64,000 nucleotides of DNA from Bryoerythrophyllum caledonicum. Its lineage: Eukaryota > Streptophyta > Bryopsida > Pottiales > Pottiaceae. A program made the position numbers and the translations under genes. Shown here one piece after another: positions 33,401 to 45,525 of the stretch (positions within the stretch are counted from its first letter, which is position 1; every line of letters starts with the position of its first letter). A model generated the notes under the pieces. That model was not told the origin of the DNA. It saw only the letters and a list, made by a program, of their open reading frames with translations, and searched no databases. The stretch spans positions 3,908,501 through 3,972,500 of the forward strand of contig OZ020517.1 in assembly GCA_963971425.1 (NCBI GenBank). Direction: 5' to 3'.

Positions 33401-34009
33401 GAGAGTTTTTATTCCCAATTATGCTTCAGTTTATGTTGCTTTGGAAATCAAGGTTGTTTTTCCCAAAAGAAGGATAAAGTAACCAAGGTTGTCGCTTCTT
33501 GGGTCTATTATGGATGAATGAAAGTTTGAGTCTTGATTTTTCAGTATCATACATTAGTTTTTCTTTTCTTTTATTTATTTTATTGTTTGTTTTGGTTGTT
33601 GTCGAGAATCGTATCATGTTTGAGAAACATGAGTTGGAAACAAACTACTGTAGGTGAACCTTTAGTTAGGCGTTTATTAATTAGAAAAATGCTTGCGGAA
33701 TTAAGTGGGAAAATATTTTATGAAATTGCCGAAACTAGAGAAACTATATATTTACAAATTTTGTCACAATGGAAGACATCAAAGGGAAGTGGGGCTTGGA
33801 AAAGCCGCCCTTCAAGGATTTGCATGCATGGAGGCTTTGATTTAGAACCCCAAGGTCTTGGATTCAAACCCCACGGTCATCAAATGTGCTAAATATAATA
33901 ATATGTGATTCCTTGACAAAAATTAATTTATTTTTGTTTTGGATGCCGAATGACCTTTAGTCACTTTAATTAATTATTCAGCATGGAGGTGCCGAACTAG
34001 AGGTTCATC
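33401..34009. other. Intergenic, no gene recognised
   Basis: AT-rich. The 119-codon open frame at 33533-33892 (+) has no domain and begins in a T-rich run; not supported as a gene. Confidence 0.4.
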
Positions 34010-35145
34010 CACTATAAGAAAACCCCGTTTTTGGTGATGTCTTCTACAGACGCAGAATCACTTTGGTGATGTCTTCAAGACAGAGCAGGATGTCTAGCTA
34101 GACAAGAGTATGTCTTCTGCGTCTTTTGGGTACTGTAGCAACTTCGGTGGCATGAAGAGAGCCGTGTCTTCAAGAAGACGCGAAGATGTCTGCAGAGACG
34201 TGGATGTCTTTGCGGATGTCTTTGCAGACATTCCTGGAGACATCAAAGTGCCACGTTGGCAAGGGAATCCGGTTTGACCGAGGGTAAATGTCTGAAAGTC
34301 ACTGGTATGCGGGGTAAAATGCAGCCCAAATGTAGAAAATTAGCATAATGGGCAGCGGTTTGCATGAGCAAAGGAAAAGTCTTCATCCAATAAAATATTG
34401 TTTCCTTTTCTGTTCATTAAAAAAATATTTTGAATTCGTTATAAATTCGAAATATTAATTTTTTGATATGAATATTCTATTTTCAGTAGTTGTCATTGGT
34501 CCATTTTAAAAAATAATATAAAGAATAAAAATTTTGAATTTAAAATTATTGAATATATATATATATTTCTGAATAAATTAATAATATGTAATAAAAAATT
34601 ATTATATTTAAATTAATAAATTATTTTATATTCAATTAAAATTATTAAAATATTAAAATATATGTATTTAAATATTATTAAATTATTAAGATAGAAATGC
34701 TGTAGAAAATAGCATTTTATAATAAAAGTCAATTTTCCGATATTGATAATTGAATAAACACGTGGACATATTGTTCACTTAATAATTTACAGCTCCTTAT
34801 CTACATGGCAAGGAAAACTCCACGTCGGACGAGCTGACACGTCATAAAATGTCTAGGCGGATGTCTGTAGAGACATCCGACTGACTTTGACTATAATAAT
34901 GATCTAATGTCTCCGTAGACGTCCTAGAAGATGTCCGTAAGGACGTCTACCGAAACATCTCTCTAGTCGTCCTCACAGACATTGCCTGTCTAGAACGGTA
35001 GTCGGCGTACCAATAAGTGACTCTGTCACTACTCCTCTTGGATTTCAACATTGTTGATTGTATTTGTTGCGGCTGTAATATAGCACCCTCCCAAGGGCGG
35101 TGGTTTTCGAATTGCCTCTGTCTCGTGAATCTCCGGTTGTAAGCC

Positions 35146-35655
35146 TCAAAAGTCCGCGTCATCACCGATTGCGATTTCACTTGCCAATGGCTGCCGATGT
35201 TGTATTGCTGTACGCCGACCTTGAACCTCTGTTCGGCACACGATCTTCCATCCGCGTCTACTAGGGTCATCTAAGAAGAAAACCTGTTGACAATGCAAGG
35301 GAAATGCAAATGAATCCGGATGCACTCTGCCGTCCACTATTTCCTCAATATACTCCACATGCTCCGCAGTATGGTCAATGAGCCTCCCATTCTGAATCCC
35401 CCAACGCAGTTGTTGTGTATAGGTTGCCACTATACAATAATCTTGAGTAACGAGACCCCCCTCGGAAGTCCAAACTCGCATATGCATCTCGAATGCGCTC
35501 ATTTGATGATGTGAGGTTGGAAATCGCTCCGGGGGACATGAGTATCGTACCACGACCTCATCCAAACGTTCACCAGCCCCTTCTACTTGCAGCGCCCGTG
35601 CTCTAAGCCAATTTGCAAAGCTTGGCCAACATTGGAACATTTGAAAAGACATCAA
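35146..35655 (-). pseudogene. CACTA-associated protein remnant (DUF4216-like region)
   Basis: A 169-codon frame inside the CACTA element. The segment VEYIEEIVDGRVHPDSFAF followed by LHCQQVFFLDDPSRRGWKIV resembles the domain found C-terminal to plant En/Spm TNPD transposases, where a QVFYVxDP...W.VV block is conserved. The frame closes just after this block. The DDE transposase core is not found nearby, so the element is presumably mobilised in trans if at all. Assignment is from motif memory only. Confidence 0.55.
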
Positions 35656-35679
35656 TCACGACTTCGAACTGTCAATGAA

Positions 35680-35895
35680 GATGTCTAAGATGACGTCCAT
35701 GAAGATGTCTAAGATGACGTCCATGAAGATGTCTAAGATGACGTCCATGAAGTTGTCTAAGATGACGTCCATGAAGATGTCTAAGATGACGTCCATGAAG
35801 ATGTCTAAGACGACGTCCATGAAGATGTCTAAGATGACGTCCATGAAGATGTCTAAGATGACGTCCATGAAAATGTCTATAATGACATTCATAAC
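35680..35895 (+). repeat. 24-bp tandem array (9 units) in the CACTA element
   Basis: Unit GATGTCTAAGATGACGTCCA plus TGAA, eight nearly perfect copies and one degenerate. Every unit holds one ATGTCT subterminal motif and one TGACGTCC. Being 24 bp it is open in several frames on both strands; those open frames are artefacts of the repeat. Confidence 0.95.
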
Positions 35896-36019
35896 CATCA
35901 ACTAGGATGAATTTCATCGAGTTCACTGAATGAACAGAGGCGGCTAGGGTTAGCAACTGCAGCCATAGTTAGGTCATGAGACCTTTAAGTAGAATTTGAG
36001 GCTGCACAAAGCTCACTTT

Positions 36020-36210
36020 GGCCTTCATTTCTCTAAGTAGTTAGAATTTAGAATGTAGAGGTTAGAGTTTTAGAGTGTAGATTGAGTTTACAAATTAGGA
36101 TGTTAGAGTTTAGAGTATAGAGGTTAGAATTTTAGAGTTTTAGAGTGTGTGGTTTAGATGTTAAAGTTTTTGAGTTTGAGAGTGTTAGAGTTTAGAGTGT
36201 AGAGGCAGGT
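36020..36210 (+). repeat. Degenerate telomere-like repeat (TTTAGAGT-type)
   Basis: Repeated GTTAGAGTTTTAGAGTGTAG-type units, a degenerate relative of TTTAGGG, inside the CACTA element. Confidence 0.5.
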
Positions 36211-37811
36211 GCAGCCATAGCAAGTGAGCCACTGCACGGCGTATGAACAACACGGGAAATCTTGAAGACGTTTTCAAAGACGTCTTCGAAGACGACCAGT
36301 CAAACGCGTCAACATTTCCATGAGCGTCTGAGATGTCTGCTAGAACATCCCAGAAGACATCTTGTCACATATAGCAACTTGTATTCTACTTTGAGGGACA
36401 TGTGGAACGTTCACATAGTGGTGTGATTAAGACTAACAGTTTTTTGGCGTTAACAAGTTAACCATGCACATATAGGTCGTCATGCTAATGGGATTTATAG
36501 CAATTTTCTTCTTATGTTAAACCCTTGTTTAATTGCATGCGTTGTTGGCTTGTTGAACATGTGCAGTGTTGGACATGCGCACGACCATATGGGAGTAGCG
36601 ACAACCAGTGATGACAGAGGAGCAATTTGAAATTGTCGGTACGTAGTACATCGCTGATGTAGATAGAAGTATTTTTTTGATGTAATTTTTTTTATTAGGT
36701 TACAAACAATATAGTTATAACAACTAATTTGTGATGTCACCTCGTGTTTTGAGTATGCAATGAAAATACTTACTCTTGACAAGCAGCCATCAGTATTGTA
36801 GACATTTTGAACATTGGGTACTACGATGTCTATACATGTCTCTGAATGTTATGTGAGATGTATTGGAAGATGTCTGGAACAGGAAGGGAAGACATTCCGA
36901 TGTCACAGTGGATGTTTGAATAGTGAGTGGAGCATGCTTCAAAAGACGTCTACGTATAGCTGTGGATGTCTTGTAAGACATCCTATACAAGTCGTCATAG
37001 ATGTTTTCTAGGACGTTTGTGCAATCATGTCCTCTCGAACATCTTCTCAAACGTCATATCAAACATCATGTGTAGCATCTTCTTGAACATCTTTTGAAAC
37101 ATCATAGCAAACATCATCTCCAGCATCTTCACAAACATCTTCTCAAACGACATAGCAAACATCATCTTGAACATCCTCACGAACATCCTCCCAAACATCC
37201 CCTAAGACATCTTCTAAAACATCCTTCACAACATAACAAGAGCAGTACCATGTCTCAAGTGATGTCTCGGCAGACGCTCATAAAAATGCAAAGACATCAC
37301 ACTAGACATCTCACAAGACGTCGTAGATGTCTGCTAAGACATCCGTGATGTCTTCTTTGATGTCTATCAGTAACATATTTCGAGCATAAAAACCCCCAAA
37401 ACGATGCTGACGTGGCAGGCCACGTCATTTTCCCGGGTCCACGCTGGATTTTCCCGCCTGCCACGTCAGATTTTCCCGCCTGCCGCGTAGGATTTTGGCG
37501 CCGCCACGTCATATTGTGTGGGACCGCGGAAAAGTCCACATAAGGATGAAATTCATTGCCATGTGGCACTGCCCGTTCACTTGGCGCTGATGTGTCTTTG
37601 ACGTGGCTCCCTCGTGGCACAGACTTTACCCTCCCAAAATTACCCCTAGACGTCTAAGACACAGAGATGTCTTCCGTGTCTTCCCGGATGTCTTCTTAGA
37701 CATCCGCCCTGTCTAAGATGTCTTCGCGCTTGCAAGACATGACCATAGATGTCTTTGCGTTTTTTGAGACATCACTGAAGACATGACAAAAAACACAGTT
37801 TTCTTATAGTG

Positions 37812-38963
37812 ATGTACGGTAAACCGTAGGAAGAAATTTCAATAATGAATAATAAAACTCAATATGTTGTGTATTTTTTCAAATCATTGTGTTCAATTTT
37901 TCATTAATGATTATTTTTCTTCTATTATTAGAGTAAACTATGTGATTGTATATATGGTCCTCCACAAACTTTTAAGGGGAGAGGGACGAGGACGGGGACC
38001 AAGGATTGGCAAACATGGGATAGGGATGAGGACCAAGGGTCGAGAGAGGAATAGTTATCAAGTTGCTACGTTGCCCCGTTGAGGACAACAAGCCAATATA
38101 TTGGTTGCATGAAACTCCACGTCCCAAGTTGTTCGGAAGAAGGTTGACAAGAAAGTTGGTGGAGCTTTCCGTTCTTTGCACTAAATCAACAATGGGTATT
38201 GGATCTTTGATTACCTTATGTGTATTTTTAAAATGTATCCATATTTCTACAGAGCATGTCGTTTGAAGTGAACAAAACGATTCAAAATCTCCATAACATT
38301 ATCAATTAACTCTATTAAGTTGAGTTTCATGGCAAATTAGAGTCCTTTACTCATGGCTCTACGTGCCTAAATGTTAAATAATTTTGCCTAAATCTGTCGA
38401 TAGCATGAAAGATATTAATTTATTGCACAATTAAAAAGAATAAATCCCATAGCAAGAAAATCTCCAGCCATTGGTTTAGTATTTTAAAATATAATGTATA
38501 TACTCTTGAAGATTCAATATGGATGGTATATGCTTCCACTCTAAATTAGACCACATCATTTATATAATAACAATATTCACTCGATCACTATTTAGCTTAT
38601 ATTGTTAAAACACTACATGAAAATCGTATGCAATATTTTCAACATAACAATTATATATACACAATATGGGAAAAACATGTATAAGGTTACAACCAACTCT
38701 CTAATTGAATTTAAGACATTAATTTTAATTTGATTTGATGTCTTGAATTTACGTGAATAGAAGATTATACATTTATTATGTTATAAAGTGGTTTATTGGT
38801 CACCATAAATTCATAGCATTTGTGGTGTCAAGACAAACGCAAGTTTAAAACAAGTTTCAACTTAAAATTTAAAAAATCTCTCTTGTTTTAAAATATTACA
38901 ACACTCTTTGATGTTTATTTAATTTAGTTTGAAATCAATATAATTGTAATTTATTTTAATATT
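37812..38963. other. AT-rich intergenic, no gene
   Basis: Very AT-rich from 38270. The short frame at 37864-38082 contains a Gly/Arg run and has no recognisable domain. Confidence 0.4.
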
Positions 38964-39760
38964 GTGATTAAAATGTATACATTTATGTGTTGTTTTAAAC
39001 TCCCTAAATGTTGCCAAACAACTTTTTTGCCACCCAACATGCCCCACCACATGTGCTATCCCTTGCAACATACACCAATACTCCCACACTCCAAGACCCA
39101 TTCATCACCATCAATAACAACACCCTCTCAAGAACTATCCTACCTCCAATCCACCCTCCCAACCCCTTACACCCACACCACCCCCGTGCCCCAACATACA
39201 TCCCCAAGAATCCCACCATATACCCTATTAATAATATTATTCGTCATAAACATATACAACATCCAGATACCAACAACATACAAAATACCTATATAAGATA
39301 TTTATGCCAATGACAACACAACAACAACACATTTAACAAATGGCTTCCTCAAAGAAACCTCTTTCTAAGACACGACTATAATACCTCCACATATAACACC
39401 AAAAAACTAAAACAATACTATCAAAAAATTAGAAATAAATTCTACTCGGAAATCATTCAAGTTCACCACCCCCAAGAACAATTATAAGACTCAAGATCCG
39501 TAACTCCACCCATGATCATCCCACTCCTAAACATCTATACAACGGAATGTAACTTCGAAAACTATATTCTCACTTTCTCAAATACAATAAAAACAGAAAG
39601 AAATCAAGCCGACCTATGTGAAGAAAAATGGCCAAAATTTTCACACTATTCCCACTACTAGACTCCAATGGCTATGGAACCAATACAATATGAAACTACA
39701 AACCCCTACAAACATCGAACCAACAACCCAATAATGGCCCGTGCCGACTGATTTTGCCGT
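38964..39760 (+). pseudogene. C-rich, G-poor coding remnant, probably LINE ORF
   Basis: From about 38990 the plus strand becomes rich in C and A and very poor in G, the same composition as the LINE ORF copies at 3134 and 48452. Open frames continue with frame changes: 39008-39313, then KWLPQRNLFLRHDYN and KKLKQYYQKIRNKFY in the next part, and near 39630-39700 a TTRLQWLWNQYN block that looks like the region before a LINE reverse transcriptase. I cannot align it to the other copies because they lack this part. It may be the 5' portion of the same family. Confidence 0.35.
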
Positions 39761-40233
39761 CCACCCGCGCCGCCCGATTTCAGTAAAAATAATTTCACTA
39801 TAAATATTTACTATGGCCCTGGGTTAATGATTTTTTTATCCCGCGGACAATGCGTCCGACGAAGCATCTGGACGTCCTCGTCCGGACGACGTCTCAGGAC
39901 GCTCCCAGACCCCCAAGGACGTCGGATTGGTAACCCTGCGTCCAGCAGCTTGTACTGCGGCGCCACCACCGGATACACCTTCTGCCCCTCCATCGCCATC
40001 ACCTTCAAGGATTAGCAATCTGGGCGAAAACAAACAACAAGAAGTGGAGCCCCACATGTGCCACTTGGGCTGATCTTCCCGGGTGTGGTGTCTCCTCGTC
40101 TCCTCTCACGCACTGTAACGGACATGGTCTGTACAACTTTCAACAAAGCAAAAAACTTCTTCAATTACATGAAAAATTTGGCACACAAATAACGGGCACT
40201 CCTCCTTGAGCGCAATTTTACTTCTAACATCTA

Positions 40234-40960
40234 TTACTTGCTAATTGTGATCTTCTTGGAGATCGCGTCCATCGCCATCGCCAAGCTCTTGATGTCGTCC
40301 TTCAAAGACTTGATGTCCGCCTTCATGTCGCGAACATCCGCCGCCATGGACATTTGGTAGCCCTTGATGTCCGCCTTCACATCGCGAACATCCGCCGCCA
40401 AGGACATTTGGTCGCTCTCATGTGCGTCATCAAAAGCAACGTCGCCTCCAACTTCTCCATGTGCTTGCGTGAGAGGTATTGGTTGGCGCCGACGGCTATG
40501 GACCCAATAGCCGCGGTGGCCGACAAAAGCTTAAGAAAATCGACGTAGTGTCTCTCAAAACCAGAAAAGAATCAAAAGTCTAACAAAGTCTAACAAAGGA
40601 ATCAAGCATATAAAAAAAGAGTATAAAAAAAGAAAATAAAATCTCTATGGTCACCATAGATGCGCCCAATGAGGTAGATGCGCCCAAGGAGGTACAATAG
40701 CGCCTCCATGTCCCATGCCCCATGCCGCGTGCCCTATGCCCCGCGCCCAACGGCATCTCCTCGCCAAAAAAACAAATAACACAAAAAAATAAAAAAACAC
40801 CAAACGAAGGGAAACAAAGTAGAAGAAGATCACAGGTGCAGAGAATGAACCTCACCTCGCCAATTATACCGCAACGCCCTCCCTCGCCCTCGCCCGTCCT
40901 CCGCCTCCGTCGCCCTCCCTCACCCTCTAGATAGCGACGCGCACAACAAATTCCACTCAT
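40234..40960 (-). pseudogene. Small membrane-anchored coiled-coil protein, two exons with a frameshift
   Basis: Exon 1 (40856-40960) starts MSGICCARRYLEG and is Arg/Gly-rich. Exon 2 (40234-40553) follows a GTGAGG donor and a TTTTGAG acceptor in phase. Exon 2 opens with a membrane-like segment (DFLKLLSATAAIGSIAVGA), then YLSRKHMEKLEATLLLM. The downstream coiled coil (AADVRDVKADIKGYQ, then AADVRDMKADIKSLKDDIKS and a final MDAISKKITISK) is one base out of frame with it. The two AADVRD-KADIK units are a direct duplication of about 54 bp. Either a one-base deletion near 40425 has broken the gene, or the sequence has an error there, or an extra splice event restores it. Function unknown; architecture is that of small organelle or envelope tether proteins. 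Confidence 0.5.
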
Positions 40961-41201
40961 GACCGGTTACTCTACGCGGGTGGCCGTGAGATTTTCTCAA
41001 ATGGGCGGTTAGCATGCACTCCAAAGACACTCCACTCCAGATACACTTAGGGTGGAGTGTGCGCTTGTTGATCACGCAGACACATGATGCCGAGGATGAT
41101 GATCGGTGGAAGTGTTGATGATGATCTTCTGGAGATGTACAAGCGAGGTGGGGCGTGCAAATCACGTAGGTAAACATAGTCACCTGCAACCGTCCGAAAA
41201 T
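40961..41201. other. 5' flank of the coiled-coil gene
   Basis: No further feature seen; mixed composition. Confidence 0.4.
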
Positions 41202-41395
41202 CAGAACTGTCTCCTCTAATTAGAACTGTCTCCGCAAATTAGAACTGTCTCCGCAAATTAGAACTGTCTCCGCAAATTAGAACTGTCTCCGCAAATTAGA
41301 ACTGTCTCCGCAAATTAGAACTGTCTCCGCAAATTAGAACTGTCTTCGCAAATTAGAATTGTCTCCGCAAATCAAAACTGTCTCCGCAAATCAGA
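41202..41395 (+). repeat. 20-bp tandem array (about 9-10 units)
   Basis: Unit AGAACTGTCTCCGCAAATT plus one base, repeated head to tail without spacers, with the outer units diverging (CTCCTCTAATT at the left, CAGACTTG at the right). It sits 5' of the GC-rich island and the hAT pseudogene. Confidence 0.92.
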
Positions 41396-41479
41396 CTTGA
41401 GCCTTGTCACCAAATCCGAACTGTCCCCGATATGTGTTGGCACAACGCCAACGCCATGACGTCCGGTCGTCAGAACGGA

Positions 41480-41940
41480 GGACGTCCTCGGCCACATGTG
41501 GAAGTCCCGTGACATAACAACTTTAGTCAGATTACCTACAGATGTATAGCAGTCCGCTACCCCGGGCGATCGCTGGGGAGAAGGCGCCGTGCGTCCACCG
41601 GCGAAGGCGACCGTGTTGCGGACAACCATTTTGTCCGCTTAGGCCAACCGCACAACGGTCTGCTTAGGGCGACCGCCGTCCACCGCGGCCGACCGCACAG
41701 CTGTCCACTCGACGCGACCGCCGTCCGTCCTCTGCCGACAGCACGGCCGTCCGCTTCGGTCAAATCCCGTCCAGTCTCCGCCGCAGCCGACCGCACGAAC
41801 GTCCGCTATGGGCAACCAACATCCGCCGCAGCCGACCGCCCAGCCGTCCTAGCAACGGACAACCTTATCTCGATCGCGCGACAAACCGTCCGGCGGTCAC
41901 CGTTTTGCCATCCGCCCCGCCAACCGCTCTCCCAACCTCA
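41480..41940 (+). repeat. GC-rich island of CCGTCC/GACCGC motifs
   Basis: About 460 bp densely filled with GACCGC, CCGTCC, CCGCCGCAGCCGACCGC and GTCCGC. Similar CGGACGG-rich stretches occur at 50690-50880, 55850-55990, 58010-58080 and 62085-62160, each next to a decayed ORF. Possibly the subterminal region or promoter of one transposon family. A TATAAA-like motif lies just after it (41994-41999). Confidence 0.55.
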
Positions 41941-42195
41941 TCCCCTGGTAGATTGACATTCTCCCCTCTCCCAATGGTCATAATCTCCGTGAGTATAAAG
42001 AAAACAGCACATGGAGCCTCACTCTACTTCTGAACTTTTGTTTCCCAAGAGCTTTTGAGCTGCACTATGTATCCATTGTTTGGTAATCATCGAGTTCAGA
42101 AGTCTTCAATACCAGAGTTTCTTTAGGAACTCCTAATATTTCTTCCACATACTACCTATCACGTTCGTTCATTTCTCGATATTATATCCATCAGA

Positions 42196-43786
42196 ATGGC
42201 CACTAAACCTTGGTCTCCTTAGTATATGGATATCACTAAAGTACAAGGCAGAAAGTCCGACTTCCTCTAATGCAATCTTTGTCATCGCATTTTTGCAAGA
42301 AGGCTAGAACAACAATTTAGTCATCTCGGATACAAAGAACTCCCTAGCAAGCGCAATAGTGGTGTTGGCCTCTGCACCAAATTGACAACCCGCGTACAAA
42401 CTTTATTTAAAAATTGTCGTGGCCACTACCCAAAACATAATGGAGAACTTTTCTCCGAACATTGCCCCACCCCATCATTGAAATTTGCATCTGCCTCAGA
42501 ATATAGCACGTCCAAGTCTACAAGTGGAAGCTCTTGTGTAGGATCCACTCAAGCTCCCCCCTTGATTTTACCATCAACTATGGTTGAACCGACCCCACCT
42601 TCCACGACTCCACCGAATAAGGGAGTGTAGGTGCCACCTTCCCCAGATTGGTGAGGCAATCCGTGATCGAAGAGGGCTTTCAAGAAGTGGAGCGGCGGGA
42701 GCTAGACAAAGTGTGGGCGAAGTTTTTCTACGAAGCAAACGTGCCGTTTGTTGTAACACGGAATGCAGCGTTCAAGGAAGCCGTGACAAAGAGTGCCTAT
42801 TTTAAAAAACCATATGTCCCACCTTCTTACCATGACATTCGAACAAGGTTGTTGGAACAAGCAAACGCTGATTTGGAAGGACAACTTAATAATAGATTAT
42901 TCGAGAGTGTTTGGAAGTTTGGAGGAACTCTAGTCCTGGATGGGTGGACATCTATGACTAGTCGCCCTTTGTGCAATGCAATGTTGTGTCTCCCGTTGGA
43001 GAACTCTTCTTGGGAGTCGTAGATACTACGGACAAAGAAAAGAACGCTGGGTACTTGGCATCTATCATGTTGAAGTTCATTGAACAAGTCAGCCCCCACA
43101 ACATTGTTCAGGTGTGTACTGACAATGCTACAGTAATGCTCAATGCCTCAGAATTAGTCATCAAGAAATATCCACATATACATTCAAGGATGTGCTGCGC
43201 ATGCCATAGACTTATTGTTGGAGGATTGGAAAAAGGCTACATGGATAAAAGAAACTCTCGACAACACCAAGTTCTTGGTTAAGTTTGTCAAGAATCGGCA
43301 AATGCCCCTCGCCATGTTTCGTAAACACGAGGCCAAGTTCAGCCTATTGATGCCCGAACAAAAAAAATTTGCATGTAATTTCATAATGATAGATCGTCTG
43401 TCGAAGGTCAAGGAATCATTGGAGCAAGCTGTTGTTGATCCGGAATGGTGGACATACACCTCAAAGAAGTCACTCTTGGCTAGAGATAAACTAGTGATCT
43501 CATGAACATTAAAAGAGTGGTTCTAGATGAGCGTTTCTGGAAGCGGTGCACTAACGTCCGGGAGATGGTAGTCCCTGTAGTATATGCGCTTCGGGAATTT
43601 GACGCCAAGGAACCTTGTATGCCTAAGGTTTTGCACATCATTCGTGACTTCGAGAAACATGTTTTGGCGTTGCGTAATGAATCATTTTGTCTCGATAGCG
43701 ATTTAGCGGTCATTGCTGAGGACGAGTTCAACGCACGGAAACAAATGATAATAACGGATTTACATTCCGCCGATGTCTTGATGTAA
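42196..43786 (+). pseudogene. hAT-type transposase pseudogene (BED finger plus DUF659)
   Basis: The ATG at 42196 opens a frame with in-frame stops (TAG, TAA) before a BED-like finger (CNLCHRIFARRLEQQFSHLGY then a second Cys in GVGLCTK). A Ser/Pro/Thr linker leads to the DUF659 region: KKPYVPPSYHDIRTRLL, LVLDGWTSMTSRPLCNAM with the first catalytic Asp, VQVCTDNATVM with the second, and CCACHRL, the CxxH of hAT. The frame shifts at ~42990, ~43215 and ~43500; the last piece (43502-43786) reads LDERFWKRC and VVPVVYALREFD, typical of the sequence before the hAT dimerisation domain. The dimerisation domain itself was not found. No TIR could be fixed. Clearly inactive. Confidence 0.85.
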
Positions 43787-44005
43787 ATATGTACAGTGTA
43801 TAAAACATTTATTTGTTTTCCTTTTTGGAAAGCTCTTGGATTAGTAGAACGAAACTTATTGGTAAACGCTTCCTGTAGCTTCCAGGTGATGCTTATTGCT
43901 CATGAAATTGTTTAAAAGACGAAAGCCTTAAACAATATTCACCTATTCGAAATATTCCTTCACGTTCTTAGAGTTTATTTTTGGATTCAAAATTCGAACT
44001 GTTAA

Positions 44006-44464
44006 ATGTCGAACTGGAGAGTTTTTATGGAATCACAAAATCTTGAGTCTGAACCGGAGGTAGAATTAGAGTTTTCCTTGTCTCAGTTGCCAATTCAACG
44101 ATCCCAAGCGGCGGTTCCTACACCATTGTTATTCCACCCACAAGATGACCATGGATCTTCTCGTTCACTGAAGTAGCCTCTTCTTGAACAACGTTGGCAT
44201 GGTAATCATCAAAGGGACGTTCATATTTTAGTAATCTTACTTGAAATTTGATGTGTTGAACCGGACACCTGTGAAGTGACATTTGAAGGAAGTTTCGAGG
44301 GCCTGAACGAAGACCATTATTTTTGTATATCTAGGCCAATCCAGGTAAGCGTTAGCCACCATCGTTGGTTAGAAGGACTAGTGAATCCTTTGACGAAGAC
44401 TGAACGTGTGGATTACATCGCAAGCACTATTAAGCGCATCCTCAAGTTCTTGCAGATGGAGTAG
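44006..44464 (+). other. Short ORFs downstream of the hAT pseudogene
   Basis: A 56-codon frame (44006-44176, MSNWRVFMESQNLESEPE then a Ser/Gln-rich part) and a 62-codon frame (44276-44464) follow the transposase on the same strand. Codon use looks coding-like, so they may be the acidic C-terminal tail of the transposase or of a captured gene, but I recognise no domain. Confidence 0.35.
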
Positions 44465-45525
44465 CATTCTTTATTTACTTTAGTTTTTACCTCTACTTGA
44501 TTTTGATTGAAGCTTTGTACCAAATATAAGTATTTTGTGTTCGATTTGAATGTTAGAAATCAAAAGATGGTAGTTAGAGGATAGTTTACCTTCTACTTAG
44601 AACTTTAGAGGTTTGTTGACCTTAAATGATAAATAGGTATTTATCTTTTGAGTTTTCTTAAGGCCAATAAGTGATTTTAGGCCCATTAGATATACGCATG
44701 GGCTAATCTCATCCACCTTAGGGATCTAGAGGGTAGGTAAGCATCTCCTCTCTCTCTCTTAGTCGGATTTTGGGGGAAACAATAGTTAGTGTGCTTTTGG
44801 AGTGATGTGTGTGTGGGTGTACAAAGCCGAGAGTTTGATGGGTGATAATTCGGGTTGTAGGAAACATTTTGGAATGAAATTTTGAGTGTTTCTTCCTCTT
44901 TGAGATGGTCTTCCATTGAAATTATTTTTCTATAATTTAAAATTGTAAACAAAAAGTTACAAGGGTGTGAGTGGAGGAGGGTCTGCTGCCATCCAACGAA
45001 GAAAAGTAGAGATTCGGGCGACCACCAAAGTTTGTAGTTTTTGCGTCTCTCTTTGAAAATTTTAGGATTTGTAGAACTATTTTTTAACTTTTCATAAACT
45101 TATCATTCAAGTTTATTGAAGTTTTATCGCAAAAGTTATGAAGGTTTGAAATTGTGAAAATCGAAGCAACAAAAAGTTACAAGCATTGAGCGTTGTCTTT
45201 ATTTTGTTATTCCCAGCCGGATTTGGAGGCTAGTTGTTTTCAATTCTGCTTCGTAAATTTTGTTGTAGCGAAGTGGGGTTGATCACCCACACGGTCGTAT
45301 TTATGTTGTTCTCACCGGTGAGGCGCGATTGTTGGTCACCTTGGGTTTGAAATTTAGGAGCCAATCTTTCAGACGGTTTCAGCTCGTGGCCTGGCCGTCC
45401 CGTACAACCCGTTCGAGGCCGTAGGTTCTTATCACCTTACTTTTACCTTTAACCTGTTTGGAGCCACCACATGATAGGCGAACTAGGAGTTGTTTAAAGA
45501 GTCAATGATATAAAGATATGAAGGT
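44465..45525. other. Non-coding DNA between hAT and kinase pseudogenes
   Basis: No feature recognised apart from a short (CT)n run at 44745-44760. Confidence 0.4.

Larger units (their letters stand above)
34010..37811. mobile_element. CACTA (EnSpm) element, about 3.8 kb, decayed
   Basis: Termini are CACTATAAGAAAACCCCG on the left and the reverse complement of CACTATAAGAAAACTG on the right, the typical plant CACTA end. The flanking triplets ATC (34007-34009) and ATG (37812-37814) would be a 3-bp duplication with one mismatch. Both subterminal regions are dense with GATGTCT/AGACATC motifs, as expected for transposase binding sites. A minus-strand remnant of CACTA coding sequence lies at 35146-35655. 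The interior also has a very AT-rich block (34430-34760), a 24-bp tandem array and a GC-rich block (37390-37620). Confidence 0.85.

Noticed and set aside
33533..33892. 119-codon ORF between the MITE and the CACTA element
   Set aside because: Begins in a T-rich low-complexity run and shows no conserved block.
35656..35905. 81-codon open frame with repeated MDVILDIF units and matching frames on the other strand
   Set aside because: It is the 24-bp tandem array read as protein; a repeat unit divisible by three stays open in several frames on both strands.
41202..41395. Possible CRISPR-like array
   Set aside because: The 20-bp units are directly adjacent with no spacers, and this is eukaryotic DNA; it is a minisatellite.
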